Positions 44,670 to 54,013 of a DNA stretch of 64,000 bases are shown one piece after another. The stretch covers positions 327,328-391,327 of the forward strand of contig CBDFFZ010000014.1 in the NCBI GenBank assembly GCA_965246905.1, written 5' to 3'. Source of the DNA: UBA1952 sp965246905 (GTDB lineage Bacteria > Bacteroidota > Bacteroidia > Chitinophagales > Chitinophagaceae). A program made the translations under genes and the position numbers. The notes beneath the pieces are model-generated. The model searched no databases and was not told where the DNA came from. It worked only from the letters and a program-made list of their open reading frames with translations. Position 1 is the stretch's first letter; each line of letters begins with the position of its first letter.

Positions 44670-45686
44670 ATGCGCTCCTTCGCTTTCACCTTCCCGTCCG
44701 GCACTACAGAATATCTTTATGAAGCCACGATCGATGACCTTCACGAAGCAGCGCCGCCTGCCACATCCATCATCATCACCGATGAAAATGTAGCCGCACT
44801 CCATGCCCCTAAGCTCGATGGTTACCGCACCATCGCCGTGCCATCCGGCGAAGCCGCAAAAACCTTTAGTACCATTGAGCATCTTGCAAAAAAACTTGTG
44901 GAGCTCGGTGCGCATCGCGGCACTATGCTGGTTGGGGTAGGCGGCGGGGTGGTTACAGATATTACCGGCTTCCTCGCAAGCGTATATATGCGCGGACTTA
45001 CATTTGCATTCGTGCCCACCACGCTTTTAGGCATGGTAGATGCTGCAATTGGCGGCAAGAACGGGGTGAATGTGGACAACCACAAAAATATGCTCGGCAC
45101 CATCCGCCAGCCAAAGTTCATTCTCTACGATACCGGTTTTTTACTCAGCCTGCCCAACGAGCAATGGAGCAATGGCTTTGCAGAGATCATTAAATACGGC
45201 TTTATTGCCGATGCCCGCATTCTTACCACCTTGCAGGAAAGCAATATCGGATACTTCCAGAAGCATCCCCAACAATTAGGTGCGCTTATTGCCGGCGCGG
45301 CAGACATCAAAAACAAGATCGTACATGCCGATGAGCAGGAAACCGGCCTCCGCAAAATGCTCAACTTCGGCCATACAGCGGGCCATGCTTTCGAGCTCAT
45401 GCACAACCTGCCACACGGCTTTGCCGTAGGCTTAGGCATGATGATCGCGATGCGGCTTTCCAGGGCTTACTCCGGCTTGGCAGAGGCCACGCAACACCAG
45501 CTTGCAGACTTACTGCTACAGTACGGCCTGCCAATAATGCTGGATTATGATCCGGAGCAGGCCCTGGAATTAATGAAGGCGGATAAGAAAGGAAGTGATG
45601 GGAGCATTGACTACGTGCTCATAGAAAAGCCCGGCGTAGCCAGCATTCGCAGGCTCACACTGGCAGAGATACTGCCGCACTTATAG
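44670..45686 (+). CDS. aroB: 3-dehydroquinate synthase
   Basis: 338 residues. It converts DAHP to 3-dehydroquinate in the shikimate pathway, with NAD and a divalent metal. Motifs: GGGVVTDITGFLASVYMRG (NAD loop, about 91-109), PTTLLGMVDAAIGGKNGVN (substrate-binding), a metal-ligand Glu in NGFAEIIKYG, and His ligands in FGHTAGHAFE. It is at the lower end of the usual length. A possible promoter box TAACTTTA at 44606-44613 lies 64 bases upstream. Confidence 0.95.
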   Translation: MRSFAFTFPSGTTEYLYEATIDDLHEAAPPATSIIITDENVAALHAPKLDGYRTIAVPSGEAAKTFSTIEHLAKKLVELGAHRGTMLVGVGGGVVTDITGFLASVYMRGLTFAFVPTTLLGMVDAAIGGKNGVNVDNHKNMLGTIRQPKFILYDTGFLLSLPNEQWSNGFAEIIKYGFIADARILTTLQESNIGYFQKHPQQLGALIAGAADIKNKIVHADEQETGLRKMLNFGHTAGHAFELMHNLPHGFAVGLGMMIAMRLSRAYSGLAEATQHQLADLLLQYGLPIMLDYDPEQALELMKADKKGSDGSIDYVLIEKPGVASIRRLTLAEILPHL

Positions 45687-45965
45687 GCACTTTTTGCCGC
45701 CATCCGCAGGGCAGGCATTGATATCGGGCAGGTTGCAGCACATGGGTTTCCCCCGCTGGCGGGGGTGCCCTTTGCCGCTTTTTCTGCGGCATTGGGCGGG
45801 GGTGGGTTTACGCTATGGCCGCCTTGCCCCACCCCCTCGCCGCTTTCCTCTGCCAGTGGTGGAACCTGTTGCTACGGAACACTAAAGCAACGCCGGAAAA
45901 GCGGGGGCACGGCCATCAAATTTTATTCTCCCTACCTTTCCGCCCCCAATTATTGAAACAAACCC
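45687..45965. repeat. GC-rich hairpin-rich spacer
   Basis: Between aroB and yifB. A perfect hairpin CCCCCGC/GCGGGGG lies at 45750-45765 and GCCGC/GCGGC at 45774-45790, followed by C-rich runs up to 45840. It resembles mobile-looking intergenic repeats of Bacteroidota genomes, but no second copy is seen in the window. TACCTTTC at 45933-45940 is a promoter-like box 25 bases before yifB. Confidence 0.45.
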
Positions 45966-47507
45966 ATGCTCGTAAAAGTATTTGGCAGCGCCGTATATGG
46001 CGTTGAAGCAATGACGATTACTATGGAGGTCGATGCCTCCAGCGGTGTTACCGGCTACTTCATTGTAGGTCTGCCGGACAATGCCGTTAAGGAAAGCCTC
46101 GACCGCGTAACCTCTGCGTTGCGCAACAGCCGCCTCGAAAGGCCACGCGCAAAAGTGCTCATCAATATGGCTCCCGCCGATATAAAAAAAGCCGGTGCCG
46201 CTTATGATTTACCTATAGCGGTTGGCCTCCTCGCCGTATCGGGGCAGATACAGGCAGAACGCCTCACGGATTACGTGATCATGGGCGAGCTTGGGCTGGA
46301 TGGCGCGCTGCAACCCATTAAGGGCGCACTGCCCATTGCCATACAGGCACGAACGGAAAAGTTCAAAGGGCTTATCATCCCCAAAGAAAATGCCCGCGAG
46401 GCTGCACTTGTAAACAACCTGGAAGTGTATGGGGCGGCAAATATCCTGGAGGTAGTGGATTTCCTGAATGGCAAGGAAAACCTGCATCCTACCAAAGTAA
46501 ATACCCGTGAGGAATTCTTCGATGCACAAACGCATTTCGATGTGGATTTCAATGATGTAAAGGGCCAGGAAAATGTAAAGCGCGCCCTTGAGATCGCAGC
46601 CTCAGGCGGGCATAATGCCATACTCATCGGGCCTCCGGGTGCTGGCAAAACTATGCTGGCCAAGCGCCTGCCCACCATTCTTCCTCCCATTTCCCTGCAG
46701 GAAGCATTAGAGACTACCAAGATTCATTCCGTAGCGGGGAAGCTAAGCGGCAGTGTATCGCTCGTTGCCCACAGGCCTTTCCGCTCACCGCACCATACGA
46801 TCTCCGATGTAGCGCTTGTAGGTGGCGGCAGCAACCCCGCACCAGGCGAGATATCGCTGGCGCATAACGGTGTTTTATTTCTGGATGAATTGCCGGAATT
46901 CAAGCGCACGGTATTGGAAGTAATGCGCCAGCCGATGGAAGAGCGCCGTGTAACCATTGCGCGTGCCAAAATGAGCATCGACTTCCCGGCATCGTTCATG
47001 CTGCTGGCTTCTATGAATCCTTGTCCCTGCGGCTATTATAATCATCCTGACAAAGAATGCACCTGTGCGCCGGTAATGGTGCAGCGCTATCTTAATAAAA
47101 TATCCGGTCCGCTTTTAGATCGTATCGACCTGCATGTAGAGGTAACGCCGGTATCTTTCAATGAGCTTTCCTCGCAAAGCCGCAGCGAGCCCAGCGAAGC
47201 TGTACGTGCAAGAGTGATTAAAGCCAGAGAGCGGCAGGAGGAGCGGTTTAAGGAAGAGAAGGACACTTACTGCAATGCGCAGATGAGCAGCAAAAAGCTT
47301 AAAGAGATCTGCACCATCTCGCAGGTGGGAGCCAACCTTTTAAAAACGGCTATGGAGCGGCTCAATCTTTCCGCCCGCGCGTACGACCGCATCCTGAAAG
47401 TGAGCCGTACCATTGCCGATCTCGGTGGCACGGAAGAGATACGCCCTGAGCATCTTGCAGAAGCTATACAGTACAGAAGCCTGGATAGGGAAGGCTGGGC
47501 CGGGTAA
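45966..47507 (+). CDS. YifB-family Mg-chelatase-like AAA ATPase
   Basis: 513 residues. N-terminal ChlI-like subdomain (MLVKVFGSAVYGVEAMTITMEV-type start), central AAA domain with Walker A GPPGAGKT (about 222-229), Walker B-like GVLFLDELPEF, and a C-terminal Mg_chelatase_C domain with Cys-rich PCPCGYYNHPDKECTC (a probable zinc site). In E. coli YifB (ComM) helps branch migration in natural transformation. The Bacteroidota form is widely conserved and may serve DNA recombination. It is followed by a convergent DUF983 gene. Confidence 0.9.
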   Translation: MLVKVFGSAVYGVEAMTITMEVDASSGVTGYFIVGLPDNAVKESLDRVTSALRNSRLERPRAKVLINMAPADIKKAGAAYDLPIAVGLLAVSGQIQAERLTDYVIMGELGLDGALQPIKGALPIAIQARTEKFKGLIIPKENAREAALVNNLEVYGAANILEVVDFLNGKENLHPTKVNTREEFFDAQTHFDVDFNDVKGQENVKRALEIAASGGHNAILIGPPGAGKTMLAKRLPTILPPISLQEALETTKIHSVAGKLSGSVSLVAHRPFRSPHHTISDVALVGGGSNPAPGEISLAHNGVLFLDELPEFKRTVLEVMRQPMEERRVTIARAKMSIDFPASFMLLASMNPCPCGYYNHPDKECTCAPVMVQRYLNKISGPLLDRIDLHVEVTPVSFNELSSQSRSEPSEAVRARVIKARERQEERFKEEKDTYCNAQMSSKKLKEICTISQVGANLLKTAMERLNLSARAYDRILKVSRTIADLGGTEEIRPEHLAEAIQYRSLDREGWAG

Positions 47508-47529
47508 AAAATCCGAAGCTTAAATGCGC

Positions 47530-47964
47530 TTATGATAGTGCATCATCCGGCAAAGCCCACTCCCGGTTGTAGGGCACAAAAAAAGCTATCCAGATGGATC
47601 GTGCAAGCCGCTGAAGTAAAGGTTGGAGCAGCAGCAGCAGCCCTGCATTGATGCCGAGGCACCAATACAACCTGTTATCACCTTCGCGTATAGACATGCC
47701 GATGGTAAAGTACCAGGTAATAAAACCAATAGCCAGCAGCGCTACAGAGAGTCCATAGCTCACAAAGCCGGTGCCAAAGTAAAAGCCTGTTTGCAATTCA
47801 AAAGGCTGGCCGCAAACCGGGCAGTGTTCCGGCATACGCATCGTAGTACGGAAATTATAAGGGTTGGGGCTGGTGAAGAGCATGCCTTCTCTGCATCGCG
47901 GGCACCGGTTGCCCAGTACACTGGCGGCAAGGCTGCGTACCGGGGCTTTGGATTGTGCACACAT
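47530..47964 (-). CDS. DUF983 family membrane protein
   Basis: 144 residues. Zinc-ribbon-like CPRCREGMLF and CPVCGQPFELQTGFYFGTGF, then two or three membrane helices (VSYGLSVALLAIGFITWYF, LYWCLGINAGLLLLLQPL). This is the standard DUF983 plan; function unknown, with links to envelope or respiratory complex biogenesis in some groups. It ends 23 bp after yifB, convergent. Confidence 0.85.
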   Translation of the reverse strand: MCAQSKAPVRSLAASVLGNRCPRCREGMLFTSPNPYNFRTTMRMPEHCPVCGQPFELQTGFYFGTGFVSYGLSVALLAIGFITWYFTIGMSIREGDNRLYWCLGINAGLLLLLQPLLQRLARSIWIAFFVPYNREWALPDDALS

Positions 47965-48388
47965 ATGGGATATATTTTAGTGGAAATGCTGCGGTGGCGG
48001 CCGATTAAACACTGCTGGCAGCTTGCGGCACAATGCCTTCACATGATTTAGCGTAATGTAAAGCAATTAAGCAATGGCGCTAAATGAATAGATATCGTAA
48101 ACCGGAAGGGTGACATTTACCTTTTTCATCGCGAAGCAAAGGTATAGCACGTGCGTATTTTAGCACCGTGCAATTACTGGCCTGATAGCATCTTTCCCGA
48201 TACGGTGCATTATCTTAACACAAGAATCCCGGATTTGAAAAGCGCTTGCGCCATTTTATAGAACCATGGAGATCCCGCAGATTAATACAGGACAGCGATA
48301 AAACACTTACTTTAAAAAAAGATTATGAACGGAAAAGATTGCGTTGTATTTTCGCCGTCAATTTTCAAAAAACTATAAAGAAAATTAT
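47965..48388. other. Promoter region of pckA
   Basis: About 420 bases between the divergent DUF983 and pckA genes. A box TATTTTCG at 48347-48354, two changes from TAnnTTTG, lies 35 bases before the pckA start. I see no other gene, repeat or RNA. Confidence 0.4.
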
Positions 48389-50002
48389 ATGCAGGAATTT
48401 GGCAAGAAAAACCCATCGGCGAAGCTAACCGATATGGGACTTGATGTGGCAGTAGCACACTGGAATCTTTCACCGGAAGAGCTGACAAGCAAATCCTTAG
48501 CATTGGGCCAGGGTGAGCTCAATGATTCTGGTGCCCTGTCGGTAAGCACAGGTAAATTTACCGGCCGCTCACCTAAAGACAAGTTTACTGTACGCGATTC
48601 CATCACAGAAAATACAGTTGATTGGGGTGATGTAAACTTTCCGCTTGCCCCTGAAGTATTTGACGCATTGTACAATAAAGTGTGCGCTCACCTGAAAGGC
48701 AAAGAAGTATGGGTGCGCGATGCTTATGCCTGCGCCGACCCGGCCTTCCGCCTCAATGTACGTGTAGTTAATGAGACGCCGTGGGCCAACCTGTTCTGCA
48801 ATGACCTTTTCCTCCGCCCCACTGCCCGGGAGATAGATACACAAACGCCCGACTGGACTATCCTTCAAGCGCCCTCCTTCCTCGCAGATCCTGCTGTGGA
48901 TGGCACCCGCCAAGCTAATTTCACGGCTGTAAATTTTACCCGCAAAATTATCCTCATCGGTGGCTCTGCTTATACCGGCGAGATGAAGAAAGGCATCTTT
49001 GGCGTGCTCAATTTTGTACTGCCAAACGATCATAAAGTGCTTTCCATGCACTGCTCTGCCAATGAAGGCAAAGACGGTGATGTTGCTTTGTTCTTCGGTC
49101 TTTCCGGCACAGGTAAAACAACGCTATCTGCAGATCCTCACCGTGCGCTCATTGGTGATGATGAGCATGGCTGGGCCGATGGCTCTGTATTCAACTTCGA
49201 GGGCGGCTGCTATGCAAAATGTATTGATTTGAGCGAAGAGAAAGAGCCGCAAATCTGGGCAGCAGTGAAGCCGGGCGCGCTGCTGGAGAACATTAAATTC
49301 CACGAAGGCACCAATAAGGTAGATTACGCAGACGGCTCTATCACAGAGAACACCCGCGTAGCTTATCCTATCGATTTCATCCCGAATGCGAAGGAAAAAT
49401 CCTATGGCGGCGATCCTAAAAATATTTTCTTCCTTACAGCAGATGCCTTTGGTATCCTGCCGCCCATCTCAAAGCTCACTACCGAGCAGGCCATGTTCCA
49501 GTTTATCTCCGGCTATACGGCCAAGGTTGCCGGTACGGAAGTAGGTGTTACCGAGCCTCAACCTACCTTCTCTGCTTGCTTTGGCCGTGTATTCCTGCCC
49601 CTGCATCCTGCAAAATATGCCGAGCTTTTAGGCAAGAAGCTGGATGAGCATAAGGACGTAAATGTATGGCTGATCAACACAGGCTGGAGCGGCGGCGCAT
49701 TTGGCACTGGCAAGCGCATGAGCCTGAAATATACACGTGCCATGATAACCGCAGCTATGAATGGTGAGCTGAAGGACGTTGAGTATGTACCGCACCCTGT
49801 ATTTGGTGTATTGGTGCCGCAAAGTGTACCAGGCGTACCAGCCGACGTGCTTAACCCACGCGATACATGGGCCGATAAAGATGCTTACGACCGTAAGGCA
49901 TCGGAACTGGCCGGCCTCTTCAACAAAAATTTTGAGAAGTATGCCGCGCAGGCCAGCGAAGCCATCAAAAGCGCCGCGCCGAAGGCTATGGAAATTGCTT
50001 AA
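48389..50002 (+). CDS. pckA: Phosphoenolpyruvate carboxykinase (ATP)
   Basis: 537 residues. It decarboxylates and phosphorylates oxaloacetate to PEP using ATP, the first step of gluconeogenesis. Motifs: FTGRSPKDKF, MHCSANEGKDGDVALFFGLS followed by GTGKTTLSADP (kinase 1a P-loop), the metal-binding DDEHGW and FNFEGGCYAK. ATG 48389 is used because the longer frame starts with TTG and has no homology. It is flanked downstream by a strong terminator. Confidence 0.95.
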   Translation: MQEFGKKNPSAKLTDMGLDVAVAHWNLSPEELTSKSLALGQGELNDSGALSVSTGKFTGRSPKDKFTVRDSITENTVDWGDVNFPLAPEVFDALYNKVCAHLKGKEVWVRDAYACADPAFRLNVRVVNETPWANLFCNDLFLRPTAREIDTQTPDWTILQAPSFLADPAVDGTRQANFTAVNFTRKIILIGGSAYTGEMKKGIFGVLNFVLPNDHKVLSMHCSANEGKDGDVALFFGLSGTGKTTLSADPHRALIGDDEHGWADGSVFNFEGGCYAKCIDLSEEKEPQIWAAVKPGALLENIKFHEGTNKVDYADGSITENTRVAYPIDFIPNAKEKSYGGDPKNIFFLTADAFGILPPISKLTTEQAMFQFISGYTAKVAGTEVGVTEPQPTFSACFGRVFLPLHPAKYAELLGKKLDEHKDVNVWLINTGWSGGAFGTGKRMSLKYTRAMITAAMNGELKDVEYVPHPVFGVLVPQSVPGVPADVLNPRDTWADKDAYDRKASELAGLFNKNFEKYAAQASEAIKSAAPKAMEIA

Positions 50003-50032
50003 ATAATATACCATAATTACCCGAATTTTATT

Positions 50033-50064
50033 GCCCGCTGATTAAGAGTCAGCGGGCTTTTTTT
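50033..50064 (+). terminator. Rho-independent terminator of pckA
   Basis: A perfect 9-bp stem GCCCGCTGA/TCAGCGGGC with a 7-base loop and seven T at 50058-50064. Confidence 0.9.
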
Positions 50065-50108
50065 GCGCCGGATTATGTAACTTGCTTTACCCAAACCATT
50101 GAAATATT

Positions 50109-51257
50109 ATGCAATTTGAAGACTGGCAATATCATCCATCCCGCCTGCCCGGCGATAAGCACGAAAAGGAAAAAGCGATTGAGGCGCTTCAGGCAAAATT
50201 CCTAGAAGAGATCAGTTCAAATCCTGTGGCGGCCGAGTTTTTAAAATCATATAATCCTGCATCCATGCAGTCTTTTTTCGATCAGTATGCCTTCCGCAAG
50301 CGGCTCCATGTAGCACATTCGGAATACCGCCTGAAAAAGGCAGAAGTAAGGGAAATGCCCTTTCGGAGTGAAGTTGAAATGGCCTATAAAGCAATTCTTC
50401 AAAAAAAATTATTTAATCTCTACCTGCTGTGGTGTGCGGAACAGATAACTTTTCCCGGCGTACAGATTCGCATGGATTTTTACACCTGGAGCCGGTATCC
50501 ACAAGCATGCCCATTTTTAGAGCCTGCAAATGCCGGGGAAGTAGCTGCAATGCAGGCTTTTCTAAGATCGGAGGAATGTGATCTTGGCCGCTTTGGCAAT
50601 GCCCTGCTTGTTCACTCAATCCCACATCTGCAGCGCACAGATGAAGAAGATATAGACGCGGACTATGAAATTCCGGATTGGTTCCACCATTATGATACCT
50701 ATCTCGGTACAGGCGGCCTGATGTTACTGCCAGATATACGCGGTGAAAAAGAAGAGCGCTATATTAACCAATATTTTGAGGATGACCGTTCTAAAGAGGT
50801 TCAAAGAGATCCGCAGCCTGTTGATACCCGTCCGTGGCTGGCTTTTTATGATGGAGAGAAGCATTATGAGTTGGCGAAGCTGGTAGACGATGAAATTTTT
50901 CAAGAGCTTTTCTATGATCAGTGGCAAACAGAGGCAGCAGAAAAAGAAGCTGAGGATGAGGCCGGTGTTTATGACATTGAAGATATCGTTTTTCATCTTT
51001 CAGAAATTGCCGATCCGCCCAGGGTCCGTGGTGGCATTACCTGGCGGGAGGCGCTTTACTACTGCTGGCAGGATTATCTGAAAGAAAAGGTTGCCTTTAT
51101 TCTACCCCAGATATGGGAAGAGCATAAATTTTATATTGAAACCGGGCTCAAATGGGGCGATCAATATTTAAAGGAAGATGGGCTTGCGGACATGCTTAAG
51201 AAACAGATTCTTCGCGGGCGGGAACTTGCCGGCGAGCCGCAGGATTTCAACTTTTGA
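50109..51257 (+). CDS. Hypothetical protein, 382 residues
   Basis: I do not recognise the family. There is no signal peptide or membrane helix. It is highly acidic, with clusters TDEEDIDADYEIPDW and AEKEAEDEAGVYDIEDI, and it is rich in aromatic residues, including many Tyr and Trp. The N-terminal part is helical (KHEKEKAIEALQAKFLEEI). The last 80 residues have WREALYYCWQDYLKEKVAFI. It lies between the pckA terminator and a MarR regulator, and has its own start with moderate spacing. A cytoplasmic role is all that can be said. Confidence 0.75.
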   Translation: MQFEDWQYHPSRLPGDKHEKEKAIEALQAKFLEEISSNPVAAEFLKSYNPASMQSFFDQYAFRKRLHVAHSEYRLKKAEVREMPFRSEVEMAYKAILQKKLFNLYLLWCAEQITFPGVQIRMDFYTWSRYPQACPFLEPANAGEVAAMQAFLRSEECDLGRFGNALLVHSIPHLQRTDEEDIDADYEIPDWFHHYDTYLGTGGLMLLPDIRGEKEERYINQYFEDDRSKEVQRDPQPVDTRPWLAFYDGEKHYELAKLVDDEIFQELFYDQWQTEAAEKEAEDEAGVYDIEDIVFHLSEIADPPRVRGGITWREALYYCWQDYLKEKVAFILPQIWEEHKFYIETGLKWGDQYLKEDGLADMLKKQILRGRELAGEPQDFNF

Positions 51258-51301
51258 TTCTACGCGCTTTCAGCTGTGCGCAGTTACCCGTCATATAATT
51301 A

Positions 51302-51333
51302 TTTGGAAAATTGCATGTACCTACATACATTTG
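51302..51333 (+). promoter_or_regulatory. Bacteroidota-type promoter of MarR gene
   Basis: A -33-like TTTG at 51302-51305 and a -7 box TACATTTG at 51326-51333 (consensus TAnnTTTG), 20 bases apart. The -7 box ends five bases before the ATG at 51338, so the transcript may be leaderless. Confidence 0.6.
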
Positions 51334-51337
51334 CCTT

Positions 51338-51790
51338 ATGAAGCTGGAGGAGGTTTTAAAGACGGAGAAGTTTGAGTCCATGTCGCATAAGGCCATGCTC
51401 AACATCATGTACACCGCCTATTGGGCCCGCACAAAAGTAAGCGCTGCTTTAAAGCAAAATGATTTTACAGTAGAGCAGTTTAATGTAATGCGCATCCTGA
51501 AAGGAAAGCACCCGCAGGCTATGTGCATCAAAAATATTGCTTCCCGTATGGTTGAGGCCAACTCTAATGTACCGCGTATCATTGACCGCCTTATCGCTAA
51601 AGGAACAGCCCGGCGCACACAATCTGCGGAAGATCGCCGCGAAACCCTCGTGTCCATTACCCAAAAAGGATTGAAGCAATTGGAGCTGGCGAGCGCGGCA
51701 GTAAGCGGCTTCAACAAAACCGTAAATATGAGCGAGGAGGATGCAACGCAGTTAAATAACCTGCTGGAGCAACTGCGCACTAACGATTAA
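51338..51790 (+). CDS. MarR-family transcriptional regulator
   Basis: 150 residues. Winged helix of MarR type: FNVMRILKGKHPQAMCIKNIASRM, then NVPRIIDRLIAKGTARR and the wing SAEDRRETLVSITQKG. It binds operators as a dimer and usually responds to small phenolic or redox ligands. It sits 45 bp before a YceI-family gene on the same strand, which is a likely target or operon partner. The start follows directly after the -7 box. Confidence 0.9.
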   Translation: MKLEEVLKTEKFESMSHKAMLNIMYTAYWARTKVSAALKQNDFTVEQFNVMRILKGKHPQAMCIKNIASRMVEANSNVPRIIDRLIAKGTARRTQSAEDRRETLVSITQKGLKQLELASAAVSGFNKTVNMSEEDATQLNNLLEQLRTND

Positions 51791-51835
51791 ATTATCTTTC
51801 CATTTAGAACCAACAATAAAAACAACAAGCAAACT

Positions 51836-52366
51836 ATGGCAACAACAAAATGGGTTTTGGACCCAATGCACTCTGAGCTGCAATTCAAGATCCGCCACCT
51901 GATGATCACGAACGTGACCGGGCAGTTTACACAGTTCTCTGCAGAAGCAGAAACGGATGGCGATGACATGAGCACGATGAAGATCGGCTTCAGCGCAGAT
52001 GCGGCTTCTGTAAATACAGGTAATGAGCAGCGCGACGGTCACCTGAAAGGTGCCGATTTCTTTGACGTAGAAAAATATGCGACGCTTACTTTCGCAAGCA
52101 CCAAGGTAGTGAAGGATGGTGATGACTATACCGTAGAAGGAAACCTGAGCATGCACGGGGAAACAAAACCCGTAACCCTGAATGTGGAGTTCGGCGGCAT
52201 CCAGCAAGACCCTTACGGGCAAACCAAAGCCGGCTTCGAAGTAACCGGAAAGATCAACCGGAAAGACTTTGGCCTTAGCTGGGGCGCCGTTACTGAAACC
52301 GGCGGCGTTATGCTTGGGGATGACGTGAAGCTTACTGCCAATGTGCAGATGGTAAAGCAGGCATAA
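51836..52366 (+). CDS. YceI family protein
   Basis: 176 residues. YceI-type lipocalin-like barrel: TKWVLDPMHSELQFKIRHLM, GFSADAASVNTGNEQRDGHL, FFDVEKYATLTF and INRKDFGLSWG. It lacks a signal peptide, so it should be cytoplasmic, unlike many periplasmic YceI proteins. The family binds polyisoprenoids or other amphipathic molecules. The upstream MarR gene suggests inducible expression. A hairpin terminator follows. Confidence 0.9.
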   Translation: MATTKWVLDPMHSELQFKIRHLMITNVTGQFTQFSAEAETDGDDMSTMKIGFSADAASVNTGNEQRDGHLKGADFFDVEKYATLTFASTKVVKDGDDYTVEGNLSMHGETKPVTLNVEFGGIQQDPYGQTKAGFEVTGKINRKDFGLSWGAVTETGGVMLGDDVKLTANVQMVKQA

Positions 52367-52387
52367 TTTATATTCAACATAAATCAG

Positions 52388-52416
52388 GAAAGGCATTCCG
52401 AGTCGGGATGCCTTTC
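52388..52416. terminator. Hairpin between convergent yceI-like and CNNM genes
   Basis: A 12-bp stem GAAAGGCATTCC/GGGATGCCTTTC with one wobble and a GAGTC loop. It has no long T-tract but lies just between two gene ends. Confidence 0.65.
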
Positions 52417-52433
52417 TTGGTTACAGCATCGTC

Positions 52434-53744
52434 CTATTCCTCATCTACTACTTTAAAGGATACAAGCGCGGCACTATTACGGTACATGGTAAGAATGGTA
52501 GCTTCATAATTCTTGATCCGCAGCACACTGCCCTTGCGGTAATCTTCCGGGAAATGATAGGCAATATAGCCTGCCAGCGTTTCATATTCATTGTCCTCCT
52601 CCAGGCGGTCGGGGATGTATTTATTGATATCACCAAGCTTGCGGTGCGCATCTATGATAAAAGTGCCCTCCTGCGTTTGCTGCACGTACGGCTTCTCGTC
52701 ATCATACTCATCCTGGATCTCGCCAACAAGCTCCTCGAGGATGTCCTCTACCGTTACAATGCCGGCTACTTCACCTATTTCACTCGTTACAATCGCCATT
52801 ACCGTACGCCGCAGTTGCAGTGCTTTCAGCAGGTCTTTGATCTTGCGGTTATCTGCCACAAAATAAGCCGGGCGTATGAGTAGCTGTATGCTGTCGCCGG
52901 TATCAGGGTCCAGCATACACTTCATCAGGTCTTTGGTATTGATGATGCCGATAATCTCATCGATGGTGCCTTCATACACCGGATAGCGGCTGTACCCTTC
53001 GCGCAGCGCAAAATCCAGTGCCTCTTTTACCCCGTAGCTGGAGGGCATTGCAGTAATGTTCTTCCGAAGCGTCTGTATATCTCCCGCATGGCGGTCGTCG
53101 AAGTCAAATACATTCTGGATGAGCTCGCGCTCCGTCTGCTCTATGGCTCCGCCTTCATGGCTTTCTGTAATGATCATCTTCAGCTCTTCTTCCGAATGGA
53201 TATCTGCGCCATGCACCGCACTGATGCCAAAGATGCGCAGGATAAGATTGGCCATATTATTAAGCAGCCAGATAAGCGGACGAAATATGAGGTAAAAAAC
53301 CCGCAGCGGCCAGGCAATAGCAAAGGTGGTTCGGGTAGGAAAACGGATGGCTACAGACTTCGGCGCAAGCTCTCCGAATACAATATGAAGCATCGTGATA
53401 ACGAAGAAGGCAATGGGCACAGCGATACGGTGCGCGTTGATTTCTGTAAGCGTACCACCGAAGTGATGCACCACATGCAGCATAATATTGGTCATCACCT
53501 CTTCGCCCACCCAGCCGAGGCCGAGCGAGGCCAGCGTAATGCCCAACTGTGTAGCCGCAAGATAAGCATCCAGGTTATTGACAATGGCCTTGGCCGCTGC
53601 TGCCAGCGCTTTGCTCTTGCCTGATTTTACATCGAGCTGTGAGGTGCGCACCTTTACGATTGCAAACTCTGCCGCAACAAAAAAGCCATTTAAAAGAACA
53701 AGGAAAAAAGTAAGAAACAGTTGAAACGCCATAGTGATCCGCAC
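52434..53744 (-). CDS. CNNM/CorC-type transporter-associated membrane protein
   Basis: 436 residues. The CNNM (DUF21) transmembrane region covers about 1-190, with LGITLASLGLGWVGE; two CBS domains follow (about 205-330) and a C-terminal CorC/HlyC domain (about 345-430) is complete. The family includes Mg2+/Co2+ transporters and regulators at the inner membrane. In many Bacteroidota the same plan is seen in GldE, linked to gliding, but that gene is usually next to gldD and there is no such neighbour here. Confidence 0.85.
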   Translation of the reverse strand: MRITMAFQLFLTFFLVLLNGFFVAAEFAIVKVRTSQLDVKSGKSKALAAAAKAIVNNLDAYLAATQLGITLASLGLGWVGEEVMTNIMLHVVHHFGGTLTEINAHRIAVPIAFFVITMLHIVFGELAPKSVAIRFPTRTTFAIAWPLRVFYLIFRPLIWLLNNMANLILRIFGISAVHGADIHSEEELKMIITESHEGGAIEQTERELIQNVFDFDDRHAGDIQTLRKNITAMPSSYGVKEALDFALREGYSRYPVYEGTIDEIIGIINTKDLMKCMLDPDTGDSIQLLIRPAYFVADNRKIKDLLKALQLRRTVMAIVTSEIGEVAGIVTVEDILEELVGEIQDEYDDEKPYVQQTQEGTFIIDAHRKLGDINKYIPDRLEEDNEYETLAGYIAYHFPEDYRKGSVLRIKNYEATILTMYRNSAALVSFKVVDEE

Positions 53745-53961
53745 GGGGCGGATAATTGATAGAAGGCAAAAATATTAAATAGTAAATGGTTTCCGGCAGT
53801 TTAATTGTAGCGGCTGGTGCATAACGGAGCGGTACGGTAAATAGTTAAGTCATAAAAGGTAAGGCAAGCTTCATCTGCGGAGATCTGCAAAATCTGCGGG
53901 AGATAAATAAGAAGCCACGCAACGGAAAACAAATAAGCATCCCCGCCACCTCTTAATTCGG

Positions 53962-53992
53962 TTGGCTTTATCCGCCTGTGCGCCTACCTTTG
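53962..53992 (+). promoter_or_regulatory. Promoter of gcvT
   Basis: -33 box TTGG at 53962-53965 and -7 box TACCTTTG at 53985-53992, with 19-20 bases between, a good match to the Bacteroidota consensus. The predicted start leaves a leader of about 17 bases before the ATG at 54014. Confidence 0.65.
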
Positions 53993-54013
53993 CGCCCACA
54001 TTCCACCAGCCAC

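Noticed and set aside
44287..44793. 168-codon ORF over the mini-hairpin array and the aroB start
   Set aside because: Its protein is only a translation of the repeats and it overlaps the real aroB start.
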